From: Bacteroidales bacterium
GTDB lineage: Bacteria > Bacteroidota > Bacteroidia > Bacteroidales > NBLH01
DNA: 36,294 nucleotides
Assembly (NCBI GenBank): GCA_016937695.1
Contig: JAFGWC010000121.1
Coordinates: 1 to 36,294, forward strand
Direction: 5' to 3'
Translations under genes and position numbers: made by a program
Shown: piece by piece, positions 1 to 8,889 of the stretch
Layout of the letters: each line of letters opens with the position of its first letter
How positions within the stretch are numbered: the stretch's first letter is position 1
The notes under the pieces: generated by a model
What the model saw: the letters and a program-made list of their open reading frames with translations, nothing else
Told to the model about the DNA's origin: nothing
Databases searched by the model: none

Positions 1-813
1 AAAAATATAGAGCTAAATTTAACAGAATATTTAAGAAAAGAAAATTGTTTTGTGTACACAGATATTGCCAAATTAAAGCAAATTCTAAATAATTTAATAA
101 GCAATGCTGTAAAATTCACTAGAATAGGAAAAGTAGAATTTGGTTGTCTTCTTAAAAAAAACGCAATAGAATTTTTTGTTAAAGATTCCGGTATTGGGAT
201 ACATAAAGACATGCACGAACAAATTTTTGAGCGTTTTAGACAAGTAGAAGTTGATACAACCAGAGATTTCGGTGGACTTGGTTTAGGATTATCTATTTCA
301 AAAGAATATGTTGAAATGCTTGGCGGAAAAATATGGTTAAAATCTAAACTTAACGAAGGCGCTGAATTTTATTTCAATATTCCTTTAATTTCAGATGAAA
401 ATGCAATAGATGATAAAAAGCAAACCATTGCTGTTGAAAATGATAATTTTGAATTTAAAACTATTTTAATTGCTGAAGATAATGAGTTAAACTTTGTGTA
501 TCTCGAAGAGCTTCTTTCTATAACAAAAGCCAAAATTATTCGTGCTAAAAACGGATTAGAAGCTATTGAATTATGCAGAACCAATAAAAACATAGATTTA
601 GTTTTAATGGATATAAAAATGCCACTTTTAAACGGTTTTGAAGCAACTAAACAAATTAAGAAATTCCGTCCTGATTTGCATATTATTGCGCAAACTGCTT
701 ATGCTTTCGCAGATGATAAATTAAAAACTATCGAATCTGGATGCAATGATTATATAGCCAAACCAATTATTGAAAAAGATTTTTTTGAGATAATCAATAA
801 ATTCCTTAAGTAA
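1..813 (+). CDS. Hybrid histidine kinase, C-terminal part (ATPase plus receiver)
   Basis: The reading frame is open from base 1 to the TAA at 811-813, so this is the last 270 residues of a gene that starts outside the window. A GTG at 52 is internal and not a real start. The first half is a HATPase_c domain with its N box (LNNLISNAVKFT), G1 box (DSGIGI), F box (IFERFRQ) and G2 box (GGLGLGLSIS). The second half is a receiver domain with the acidic pair in AEDNE, the phospho-acceptor Asp at visible residue 204 (VLMDIKMP), the Thr in AQTAYA and the Lys in AKPI. All catalytic positions look intact. The protein should autophosphorylate on a His upstream of the window and pass the phosphate to its own receiver. 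Sensor domains, input signal and output partner cannot be seen. No response-regulator gene lies next to it on this side. Confidence 0.93.
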   Translation, partial: KNIELNLTEYLRKENCFVYTDIAKLKQILNNLISNAVKFTRIGKVEFGCLLKKNAIEFFVKDSGIGIHKDMHEQIFERFRQVEVDTTRDFGGLGLGLSISKEYVEMLGGKIWLKSKLNEGAEFYFNIPLISDENAIDDKKQTIAVENDNFEFKTILIAEDNELNFVYLEELLSITKAKIIRAKNGLEAIELCRTNKNIDLVLMDIKMPLLNGFEATKQIKKFRPDLHIIAQTAYAFADDKLKTIESGCNDYIAKPIIEKDFFEIINKFLK

Positions 814-835
814 TTAAATATCAGCATAATATTTT

Positions 836-871
836 AGGTTTCAGATTAAGAAATATTTTAATCTGAAACCT
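836..871 (+). terminator. Long hairpin after the hybrid kinase gene
   Basis: A perfect 14-base inverted repeat (AGGTTTCAGATTAA and its complement, 836-849 and 858-871) lies 22 bases after the kinase stop. A G-U pair at each end can lengthen the stem. It is not followed by a T run, so it may be a weak terminator or an mRNA 3' stabilising hairpin. The next gene, polA, is on the same strand. Confidence 0.55.
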
Positions 872-994
872 GTTAACTCAATTCAAATTAAATAATTCTT
901 CATATAAAATTTGATAGTTTTATTAGCTAAAAGAATTTTTATACTTTTAGTTTTAATTTACAGAAAAAAAAACAGCTTTTAAAAAATACAAAAA

Positions 995-3760
995 ATGAAT
1001 AATTCCGAAAATAAATTATTTTTAATAGACGCTTATGCCTTGATATTCAGAGCTTATTATGCTTTTATTAAAAATCCAAGAATAAACTCAAAAGGATTAA
1101 ATACATCAGCAATTTTTGGATTTACAAACGCACTTGACGAAATTTTAAAAAAAGAAAAACCAAGTCATATTGCTGTCGCTTTTGACCATAAAGAAGGAAG
1201 TTTTCGTAAAATATTATATCCAGAATATAAAGCAAACAGAAGCGCTACGCCTGAAGACATAATTAAATCTGTGCCTTATATAAAACAAATTATCAAAGCT
1301 TTTAATATTCCTATTTTAGAAATTGAAAATTACGAAGCTGATGATACAATTGGGACTATTGCTAAATTAGCTGAAAAAGAAGGATTTACAGTTTACATGA
1401 TGACACCAGACAAAGATTTTAAACAACTTGTAAGCGATAAAATTTTTATGTATAAACATACTCGCAGCGGAAAACCTGTTGAAATTGTTGATGCAAAATC
1501 TGTTCTGGAACAATATAAAATTAAAAAAACTGAACAATTTATCGATATTTTAGCTCTTTGGGGCGATTCTGCCGATAATATTCCTGGTGTACCTGGAATA
1601 GGAGAAAAAAAAGCTGCCGATTTGGTGTCTAAATTCGGAAGCGTTGAAAATATTCTTATGAGTGTAAACCTTATTAAAGGAAAACAAAAAGAAAATATTA
1701 TTGCTAGTCGAGAATCTATTAAATTATCCAAAGAATTAGCAACTATTGCTTTAGATGTTCCGGTTAAATTTAATGCTGATGAATTTAAACTAAAAAAATT
1801 TAATGCTGATGAGTTAACTAAAATATTTGAAGAACTGGAATTTAAAAATACGGCTATTAGAATTTTAGAAAATCCGCAAACAGAATATATAGGAAAATCT
1901 ATAGATACTTCAACAGAAACAACAGAAATTACAATTGAAAATACTAATTTTACAAATATTAAAACAGTTGCTCATAATTATGTTCTTATTGAAAATCAGA
2001 AAGATATAGATTTTTTAATTTCAGAATTATCAAAACAAAAAGAATTTTGTTTTGATACAGAAACAACTGGTTTAGAAGTACACACTTCTGATATTGTTGG
2101 TATTGCATTTTCTTTTGAAAATCACAAAGCATATTATCTAAATCTTCCTAAAATACATGAAGAAGCAAGCAAGGTTATTAATCAATTTAAAAGTCTTTTT
2201 GAAAACAATAAAATTCTAAAAATCGGACAAAATATTAAGTTCGATATTTTAATGCTAAAACCATATGGAATTGAAGTTTCGGGACCATTTTTTGATACGA
2301 TGATTGCTCATTATCTTATTAATCCTGACTCAAGACATAATTTTAAAGTTTTATCAGAAAGTTTATTAAATTATCAACCTGTTGAAATTGAGGAGCTTAT
2401 AGGAAAAAAAGGAAAAGATCAGCTAAATATGGCAAATGTTCCTATTGAAGATATAAAAGAATATGCAGCCGAAGATGCCGACATAACTTTCCAACTTAAA
2501 GAAATTCTAGAAAAAAAATTAGACGAAAATAAACTTTCTGCGTTGGCAGAAAAAATAGAAATGCCTTTAATTCCGGTACTTGCCGAACTTGAATTTGCAG
2601 GAATTAACTTAAATACCGAAAATCTCATTAAATTTTCATCCGAACTTAATATTGATATCGATTTAATTGAAAAAGAAATATTTAAACTGGCAGGCTCTGA
2701 ATTTAATATTTCATCTCCAAAACAAATGGGTGAAATTTTGTTTGATAAAATGAAAATAATTTCAAACGCAAAAAAAACAAAAACAGGACAGTATTCAACT
2801 AGCGAACAAGAACTTTTAAAACTGAAGGATAAACACGTAATTATCGAAAAAATATTAGAATACAGAGGTTTACAAAAGCTTCTTTCAACATATGTTGATG
2901 CTTTGCCAAAATTAATAAATGCAAAAACAAACAAAATACATACTTCTTATAATCAAGCAGTTACAACGACAGGAAGATTGAGTTCTTCAAATCCTAATTT
3001 GCAAAATATTCCTATTAGAACCGAAAAAGGCAGAGAAATACGAAAAGCATTTGTGGCTTCAAAAAACAATATTTTACTCGCTGCCGATTATTCTCAAATT
3101 GAGCTTAGATTAATGGCCTCAATGAGTGAAGATAAAAATATGATTGATGATTTTTTAAAAGGCGAAGATATTCACTCTGCAACAGCATCAAAAATTTTCA
3201 ATGTACCGTTAAATGAAGTCGACAGAGAAAAAAGAGCTCAGGCAAAATCAGCAAATTTTGGAATTATATATGGAATTTCAGCTTTTGGTTTGGCTCAAAA
3301 TTTAGCAATTAAAAGAAGTTTGGCAAAAGAAATAATTGATGAATATTTTAAAAATTATCCGAAAATTAAAGACTTTATGGATAGTCAAATAGAATTTGCC
3401 AGACAAAACGAATTTGTTACAACTTTATTAGGCAGAAAAAGACAATTGCCCGATATAAATTCTAGAAATTCTTTAGTTAAAAGCTTTGCTGAAAGAAATG
3501 CGGTTAATGCACCAATACAAGGTACAGCTGCTGACATCATAAAAATAGCTATGATAAACATTAGCAATAAGTTAAAAGAAAATAATTTGAAGTCAAAAAT
3601 GATTCTTCAGGTACACGATGAATTGGTTTTTGATGTAGAAAAAGAAGAGTTGGAAAATATTAAAGCAATTGTGATTAAGGAAATGGAAAATGCTTTTAAA
3701 TTAAAAGTTCCGTTAACTGTAGATTTAGGAATTGGCGACAACTGGCTTGAAGCTCATTAA
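995..3760 (+). CDS. polA: DNA polymerase I
   Basis: Repair and Okazaki-fragment-processing polymerase, 921 residues, the usual full length. The N-terminal 5'-3' exonuclease begins LFLIDAYALIFRAYYAF and includes EADD and a helix-hairpin-helix (GVPGIGEKKAADLV). The central 3'-5' proofreading domain looks active: Exo I FDTETTG, Exo II GQNIKFD, and Exo III YAAED. The polymerase domain has motif A (DYSQIELRLMA), motif B (KRAQAKSANFGIIYG) and motif C (QVHDELVF). The ATG at 995 follows an A-rich leader without Shine-Dalgarno, typical for the phylum. A small exported protein gene follows after 17 bases and is probably co-transcribed. Residues around 258-277 hold a 10-residue tandem repeat (KFNADEFKLK then KFNADELTKI). 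Confidence 0.98.
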   Translation: MNNSENKLFLIDAYALIFRAYYAFIKNPRINSKGLNTSAIFGFTNALDEILKKEKPSHIAVAFDHKEGSFRKILYPEYKANRSATPEDIIKSVPYIKQIIKAFNIPILEIENYEADDTIGTIAKLAEKEGFTVYMMTPDKDFKQLVSDKIFMYKHTRSGKPVEIVDAKSVLEQYKIKKTEQFIDILALWGDSADNIPGVPGIGEKKAADLVSKFGSVENILMSVNLIKGKQKENIIASRESIKLSKELATIALDVPVKFNADEFKLKKFNADELTKIFEELEFKNTAIRILENPQTEYIGKSIDTSTETTEITIENTNFTNIKTVAHNYVLIENQKDIDFLISELSKQKEFCFDTETTGLEVHTSDIVGIAFSFENHKAYYLNLPKIHEEASKVINQFKSLFENNKILKIGQNIKFDILMLKPYGIEVSGPFFDTMIAHYLINPDSRHNFKVLSESLLNYQPVEIEELIGKKGKDQLNMANVPIEDIKEYAAEDADITFQLKEILEKKLDENKLSALAEKIEMPLIPVLAELEFAGINLNTENLIKFSSELNIDIDLIEKEIFKLAGSEFNISSPKQMGEILFDKMKIISNAKKTKTGQYSTSEQELLKLKDKHVIIEKILEYRGLQKLLSTYVDALPKLINAKTNKIHTSYNQAVTTTGRLSSSNPNLQNIPIRTEKGREIRKAFVASKNNILLAADYSQIELRLMASMSEDKNMIDDFLKGEDIHSATASKIFNVPLNEVDREKRAQAKSANFGIIYGISAFGLAQNLAIKRSLAKEIIDEYFKNYPKIKDFMDSQIEFARQNEFVTTLLGRKRQLPDINSRNSLVKSFAERNAVNAPIQGTAADIIKIAMINISNKLKENNLKSKMILQVHDELVFDVEKEELENIKAIVIKEMENAFKLKVPLTVDLGIGDNWLEAH
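1766..1812 (+). repeat. Short tandem duplication inside polA
   Basis: A 17-base identical unit (AAATTTAATGCTGATGA) occurs at 1766-1782 and 1796-1812, a 30-base period. It encodes KFNADEFKLK followed by KFNADELTKI, near the end of the 5' nuclease region. The frame is kept and the polymerase looks intact. Confidence 0.6.
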
Positions 3761-3777
3761 ATATAAAATTACAAAAA

Positions 3778-4386
3778 ATGAAATTTAAAAACCAAATTCT
3801 CATAATAGGAAGTTTACTTAATTTGCTTTTTTCGCAATGCGCAGCTCCACATTACAATTGCGATTACCAAACTCCAAAAGTTCTTGATTTTAGAAAAGGA
3901 AAATGGCTGATAAACGTTATTGAAACAGATTTGAATACTTATAAAGCCAGAGAATTATTAAACAAAAACTTTGTAAGTAAATTTAAAAAAATAGGAGGAA
4001 ATTATATTTATTTTATAGACGATATTAGAATGAAATATTCGTTACCAAATGAAATGCCTTTTTCCACACCGCCTGAAAATATTGAGCTTTTAAAATTAAC
4101 AACAGAATTTAATTACTTAGTAAATATAAAAACAAGTAAAATAAAAAATGATTTGCATGATATTTATCTAACAGCACCATTGTCATATGGAAAAAGTGAA
4201 GCCGAAACAGAAATAGTTATTTATGAAATAAAAACCGGTGAAATAATTTTTAGTCAAAGAACTGTTGGATCTGTTACTTTAAATGAAAACGACAGAAATA
4301 TTAGATTTGCAAAATCTGCGGAAGGTTTAACTTTTAGTACAATTAATAAAGCATTAAGAGAAATAAAAAAGAATGCTATTAAATAA
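3778..4386 (+). CDS. Small exported protein, possible lipoprotein, function unknown
   Basis: 202 residues. The N terminus is a signal peptide: basic start, then a hydrophobic run (ILIIGSLLNLLF), then SQCAAPH. Cys21 could be a lipidation site, but Gln at the -1 position is a poor lipobox, so cleavage by ordinary signal peptidase is equally possible. The rest is mixed alpha/beta with no domain I recognise. A segment around residues 50-150 alternates strands and basic helices and carries TEIVIYEIKTGEIIFSQRT, which looks like a beta hairpin. It lies 17 bases after polA on the same strand with no terminator between, so it is probably read from the polA promoter; this need not mean a shared function. 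It ends at a terminator shared with the convergent cold-shock gene. Confidence 0.8.
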   Translation: MKFKNQILIIGSLLNLLFSQCAAPHYNCDYQTPKVLDFRKGKWLINVIETDLNTYKARELLNKNFVSKFKKIGGNYIYFIDDIRMKYSLPNEMPFSTPPENIELLKLTTEFNYLVNIKTSKIKNDLHDIYLTAPLSYGKSEAETEIVIYEIKTGEIIFSQRTVGSVTLNENDRNIRFAKSAEGLTFSTINKALREIKKNAIK

Positions 4387-4390
4387 AAAA

Positions 4391-4413
4391 AGCCCGTCTT
4401 AATCAGACAGGCT
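4391..4413. terminator. Bidirectional terminator between the polA unit and the cold-shock gene
   Basis: The arms AGCCCGTCT and AGACAGGCT (4391-4399, 4405-4413) pair with one internal mismatch and a 5-base loop. On the minus strand the stem is followed by seven T residues, so it is a strong terminator for the cold-shock gene. On the plus strand it is followed by CTTTATTT, which is weaker. Confidence 0.8.
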
Positions 4414-4445
4414 CTTTATTTGATAAAAATTTAAGGAACAAATAT

Positions 4446-4637
4446 TTAAATTACTTTAACATCTACTGCATTTAATCCTTTTTTACCTTCTTGTAATTCA
4501 AATTCTACTTGATCACCTTCACGAATTTCATCGATTAAACCAGAAATATGTACAAAGTATTCCTTGCCTGAGTTCTCATCACTTATGAATCCAAATCCTT
4601 TTGATTCATTAAAAAATTTTACTGTGCCTTTATTCAT
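4446..4637 (-). CDS. Cold-shock domain protein (CspA family)
   Basis: A 63-residue single-domain OB-fold protein of the CspA family, which binds single-stranded RNA or DNA and acts as an RNA chaperone. RNP1 is KGFGFI (residues 13-18) and RNP2 is YFVHI (27-31). The Tyr-Phe start of RNP2 differs slightly from the common VFVHF. The acidic loop and the C-terminal strand (GLNAVDVKV) are present. It is monocistronic: a good promoter lies about 25 bases upstream and a strong terminator downstream. The predicted leader is only about 18 bases, so the long thermosensing 5' leader known from E. coli cspA appears to be absent. Confidence 0.95.
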   Translation of the reverse strand: MNKGTVKFFNESKGFGFISDENSGKEYFVHISGLIDEIREGDQVEFELQEGKKGLNAVDVKVI

Positions 4638-4661
4638 TGTATTTTTTTATTATTTAAGCCG

Positions 4662-4692
4662 CAAAGGTCAACATTTTTTTAATCTTATCAAA
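4662..4692 (-). promoter_or_regulatory. Promoter of the cold-shock gene
   Basis: Read on the minus strand, TTTG (complement of 4689-4692) is followed after exactly 19 bases by GACCTTTG (complement of 4662-4669). This matches the Bacteroidota pattern TTTG-N19-TAnnTTTG except that the first two bases of the -7 element are GA. Transcription should start near 4655. Confidence 0.6.
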
Positions 4693-5068
4693 ATAAAATC
4701 AAATAATTCTCTAATATTTTTCATCTTTATTATCTATTTACAATAATTATTTAATATATCTTACTGATTTTATTGGTGTTAGCAAATTAATTTATTTTGA
4801 TTTTTTTCCCATTTTTTTTTATACATTAATAGATTTTCTGCTTTTTTGCTTAATAATTAGAACTTTTGGATAGAAAATACATTGAAAAAGTCCATTTTTT
4901 AAATGTTCGTTATAATTAAATTGTAATTAAATACTTTTTTATTAAATGATTTAATGTTATAAATGTTGTAATTACAAAAGTTAAAATTTGATAAATTATC
5001 TAAACTATCTTAAATTTAGATAAAAATAAGCTTAACTCACAGATTTTAAATAATTCATCAGACTTTAA

Positions 5069-5076
5069 TATATTTG
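5069..5076 (+). promoter_or_regulatory. Probable -7 element for the secreted peptidase gene
   Basis: TATATTTG is a perfect TAnnTTTG match, followed by CAAC, a common sequence context at Bacteroidota start sites. No good TTTG is seen 19-21 bases upstream (only GATTTT at 5042-5047), so the promoter may be weak or activator-dependent. The leader would be about 55 bases. Confidence 0.45.
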
Positions 5077-5135
5077 CAACTATTTAAATATTTAATCGTC
5101 TATACTCAAAGCTTTAGTAACAAAATACACAAAAA

Positions 5136-8100
5136 ATGAATAAAATTATTTTGTCAATAATAACAGTTATATTTTTTGCTTTGGCAGGATATTCGCAAAA
5201 AGAGCAAATTATAAAACTCTCAAAATCAAATAAATCGTATTTCAATTCTGAAATTAAATCAAAAAACAGCAATTTATTTGAAATCAGTATTTCGGAAATA
5301 AAATTAACTGAAACTCAAATAAAAAACAACAAATTTGTAAATCTTCAAGCTAATGGATTAATAAAAACTTATAATGTTGGTCTGCCTAATTTACCTGTAA
5401 TCAGTAAATTAATAGAAGTTCCAATTGGAGCAAAAGTTAAATTTAAAATTGTTTCTTTTGATGAAGAAATAATAGATTTTAAAAAGCACGGCATTTTAAA
5501 AAAAATAGCGCCAGCTCAAGCATCAGTATGGAAATCAGGCGATAAAAAAGAAAATTTTTATTACAATCAAACTGAATACTCAAAAGATTATTTTGATGAA
5601 AATGAAATAGCTATTTATGAAAATGCCGGAATTTTGAGAGATAAAAGAATCGGCAGAATAGAAATAAAACCTTTTTCATACAATCCTAAAAAAAACATTT
5701 TAAAAATTCTAAATAATTTAAAAATTGAAATTATTTTTGAAAATGTTGATTATAAAGCTAATCAAGATTTAAAAACAAAATACAGCTCGCCTTTTTTTAA
5801 TAATTTACCAAATATTTTATTAAAACCTGAAACAGAAAATAAAAACATAATAATCTCAACACCAATTACTTATGTAATAGTTTCGCCGCCTGATTTTGAA
5901 AGCTCTTTACAAAGTTTTATTGCTTGGAAAAAAACAAAAGGTTTTAAAGTTATAGAAGCGTATACAAATAATCCTTCGGTTGGCACAAGCAAAGAAAGTA
6001 TTAAAGCTTATTTACAGAATTTGTACGAAAATCCGCAAACTGGTTATAATCCACCATCATATATTCTCTTTGTTGGCGATATAGCTCAAATACCTTCTTG
6101 GAATGGATTAACCGATAATCATATTACCGATTTATACTATTGCGAGTACACTGGAGATAAATTACCTGAAGTTTATTACGGAAGATTTTCAGCACAAAAT
6201 ACTACGCATCTTAATAATATGATTTCTAAAACTTTAAATTACGAAAAATATTTAATGACAGATCCTGAATATCTGGGAAAACATTTGTTGGTTGCCGGTG
6301 TTGATCCAAATTATGCATCAACTTATGGAAATGGTGCAATTCGCTATATAACAAATAATTACAGCAATGCAACAAATGATTTAAGCTCAAAATATTACCT
6401 TTACGGTGATGCCAGTGGTGGAATGGCTTCTGAATATTATGCTGCCAGTTCTTCTGTTATTTCCGATTTAAATTCAGGATATGGTTTAGCTAATTACACA
6501 GCTCATTGTAGTTATCAAGGCTGGGCAGATCCAAATGTAGTTATCAGCGATTTAGTTTCGGTAAACAACTACGGAAAATATGGACTTTGGATTGGAAACT
6601 GCTGTGAATCTGTACGTTTCGAAAATAGCGAATGCTTTGGCGAAGCTGTTTTAAGACTTGCAGACAGAGGCGCAATTGGATACATTGGCGGTTCAGATAA
6701 TACACTTTGGGACGAAGATTATTGGTGGCAAATTGGTTTATCCTCAAATATTTCCGCTTATCCAACATACGAAGAAACAGAAACCGGCGCCTACGATGGA
6801 GCTTTTCACAATAAAATAAACGAGATAGATAATTTTTCTAAATGGTACACATCTCAAGGACAGATTAATGTTTGCGGTAATTTAGCTGTACAAAGTTCAA
6901 CTTCCTCATACAGAGATTATTATTGGGAAATTTATCATCTTATGGGAGATCCTTCTTTAATGCCATATTTAAAAATCCCAACAAATATTTCTGCATCAGT
7001 AAATCCAACAAATTTAATTTTAGGAATTAATCAAATAACTGTAACAACAGAAGCAAGAGCTTATGTGGCTTTAAGCCAAAATAACGAATTAATTATTGCC
7101 GCTTTCGCTGATGAAAACGGAATTGCAGTTTTAAATTTTTCTTCTGCAGATTTAAATATTGGCGATGCTTTAATAGTTGTTACAGCACAAAATAAAATTC
7201 CTTTTATTGAAACTAAAACAGTTGTTCCGGCAGAAGAACCATATATTATTTTAGATGAAAAGTATTTTAACCAGAACACTAGAAACGGAAATACTATTAC
7301 AATAAATGCAGTTTTCAAAAATGTAGCTGAATCCGAAAGTGGATATGATGCAACAAATGCAAGCACAATTTTAAGCACAAACAGCAGTTTTATCCAAATT
7401 AGCGACAATTCGGAAGAAATAGGAGATATAACGGCTGGCGAATCAAAAATGCTTAATAACGCCTTCGAAATTCAAATTTCTGAAAACACTCCAGATCAGG
7501 AAATAATTCCTTGCGATATTACAATTTCTCATGATGGATATATCAGGGTTTCTAAATTTCAATTTATTGTTGATGCTCCAAACCTTACAGCGGAATTAGT
7601 AGATTACATTGAAACAAGTAATCAAACAGGATTTTTAAGTACTCCTGTAAAAACAGTAAGTATCAATAGTACATATAATTACAACATAGAAGTTGGGCAA
7701 ACAAAGGGTAACAACAATTCATTACCTGACGCAGGCGAAGAGCTTTCAGCTAATTTTAAAATTACTAATAATGGACATGCTGATATCCAAAACATTACAT
7801 GCACTTTAAGTTCAGAAAATGCTTATGTCCAAATTCTTAATCCAAGTATTGAAATAACCTCTTTATTAGCAGAAACTTATACCGATGATGTTCACTTTCA
7901 AATTGTTATAGCAGAAACTACACCTTTAGGTGAAAATATCAATTTTAAACTGACAACAGAAAGTGGAAGCATTTTTAAGGAATTTATTTTTTCTACAACA
8001 ACAGGTTTACAAAAAGAAAGTTTTGAATCAGGAAATTTAAGAGCATTTAATTGGCAAACAAGCGGGCACCAAAATTGGGCTGTTTCAAATGAAAATGCTT

Positions 8101-8882
8101 TTGATGGAAATTATTGTGCACACTCAGGCGATATTAGTGACAGTCAAAATTCTGAATTAAATTTAGAAATAAATTCACAGATAAATAGTAAAATTTCATT
8201 CTACAAAAAAGTATCAAGCGAATCTAGTTTTGATTTTTTAATTTTTTATATCGATAATATTGAAAAAGGTAAATGGAGTGGCGAAATTGACTGGACAAAA
8301 GAAGAATACGATATTTCTGAAGGTATACACACAATAAAATGGAAATATGTTAAAGATGGTTCTGAAAGTTCAGGAACAGATAAAGCCTGGATTGACAATA
8401 TTTATTTTCCGCCTTTAAGTTCTAATTCTAAAAAAATTGAAGCAGCTTATACTATAAGCGCAACAACAAAACCAAATTGGCTGAATTTTACAGATAATGG
8501 CAATGGAACTGCGCTTTTAACTGGAACAACTCCGAGTGATGAAACAACAGAGCAGATTGCTATTTCTGCAACTGATGGAATTACAAGTGCAAAACAAAGT
8601 TTTGATTTAAATGTTCAAAATCAAACAAATATAGAAAATATAAAATCTGAAATTATTAAAGTATATCCAATTCCTGCAAATGATAAAATTTATATTGATA
8701 TGCCCATAAATTTTATTACAGCTGAAATTACAATTACTGATATAAATGGAAAAAATTTATACACAAAAAATATTTATCAAAAAAATCATGAAATTAATTT
8801 AGTGAAATTAGCTAAAGGAATATATTTTCTGAATATCAATACAGATAAAGAAAGTTTCACAAAAAAAATAATTATTAAGTAA
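5136..8882 (+). CDS. Secreted gingipain-like C25 cysteine peptidase with T9SS sorting domain
   Basis: 1248 residues. A signal peptide (ILSIITVIFFALAGYSQ) is followed by a gingipain-type propeptide to about residue 235. The C25 catalytic domain spans about 245-610. The dyad is visible: His457 in NYTAHCSYQGWADP and the Cys489-Cys490 pair in WIGNCCES. Aligned to RgpB (His211, Cys244, 33 apart) the nucleophile is Cys490. The flanking CFGEAVLRL and GAIGYIGGSDN strings also match the family. An Ig-like domain follows at about 613-697, then CARDB-like beta domains to about 955, a jelly-roll or cleaved-adhesin-like domain (ESFESGNLRAFNWQTSG, about 962-1090), a short cadherin/Ig-like domain (about 1098-1165), and a C-terminal sorting domain from about 1170 (IKVYPIPANDKIYI ... 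LAKGIYFLNI). It should be exported by Sec, carried across the outer membrane by T9SS, then anchored or released. Substrate specificity is not readable. Confidence 0.93.
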   Translation: MNKIILSIITVIFFALAGYSQKEQIIKLSKSNKSYFNSEIKSKNSNLFEISISEIKLTETQIKNNKFVNLQANGLIKTYNVGLPNLPVISKLIEVPIGAKVKFKIVSFDEEIIDFKKHGILKKIAPAQASVWKSGDKKENFYYNQTEYSKDYFDENEIAIYENAGILRDKRIGRIEIKPFSYNPKKNILKILNNLKIEIIFENVDYKANQDLKTKYSSPFFNNLPNILLKPETENKNIIISTPITYVIVSPPDFESSLQSFIAWKKTKGFKVIEAYTNNPSVGTSKESIKAYLQNLYENPQTGYNPPSYILFVGDIAQIPSWNGLTDNHITDLYYCEYTGDKLPEVYYGRFSAQNTTHLNNMISKTLNYEKYLMTDPEYLGKHLLVAGVDPNYASTYGNGAIRYITNNYSNATNDLSSKYYLYGDASGGMASEYYAASSSVISDLNSGYGLANYTAHCSYQGWADPNVVISDLVSVNNYGKYGLWIGNCCESVRFENSECFGEAVLRLADRGAIGYIGGSDNTLWDEDYWWQIGLSSNISAYPTYEETETGAYDGAFHNKINEIDNFSKWYTSQGQINVCGNLAVQSSTSSYRDYYWEIYHLMGDPSLMPYLKIPTNISASVNPTNLILGINQITVTTEARAYVALSQNNELIIAAFADENGIAVLNFSSADLNIGDALIVVTAQNKIPFIETKTVVPAEEPYIILDEKYFNQNTRNGNTITINAVFKNVAESESGYDATNASTILSTNSSFIQISDNSEEIGDITAGESKMLNNAFEIQISENTPDQEIIPCDITISHDGYIRVSKFQFIVDAPNLTAELVDYIETSNQTGFLSTPVKTVSINSTYNYNIEVGQTKGNNNSLPDAGEELSANFKITNNGHADIQNITCTLSSENAYVQILNPSIEITSLLAETYTDDVHFQIVIAETTPLGENINFKLTTESGSIFKEFIFSTTTGLQKESFESGNLRAFNWQTSGHQNWAVSNENAFDGNYCAHSGDISDSQNSELNLEINSQINSKISFYKKVSSESSFDFLIFYIDNIEKGKWSGEIDWTKEEYDISEGIHTIKWKYVKDGSESSGTDKAWIDNIYFPPLSSNSKKIEAAYTISATTKPNWLNFTDNGNGTALLTGTTPSDETTEQIAISATDGITSAKQSFDLNVQNQTNIENIKSEIIKVYPIPANDKIYIDMPINFITAEITITDINGKNLYTKNIYQKNHEINLVKLAKGIYFLNINTDKESFTKKIIIK

Positions 8883-8889
8883 ATAATAA

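Larger units (their letters stand above)
4638..5135. other. Intergenic region between divergent cold-shock and peptidase genes
   Basis: 498 bases between divergent genes. The left end holds the cold-shock promoter and the right end a probable peptidase promoter. The middle is extremely AT-rich with runs of T (4802-4820) and shows no hairpin, tRNA or coding frame that I can support. Confidence 0.5.

Noticed and set aside
2419-2934. 171-residue frame antisense to polA
   Set aside because: Ser/Phe-rich composition is the usual shadow of an AT-rich coding strand, and polA on the other strand is intact with all motifs.
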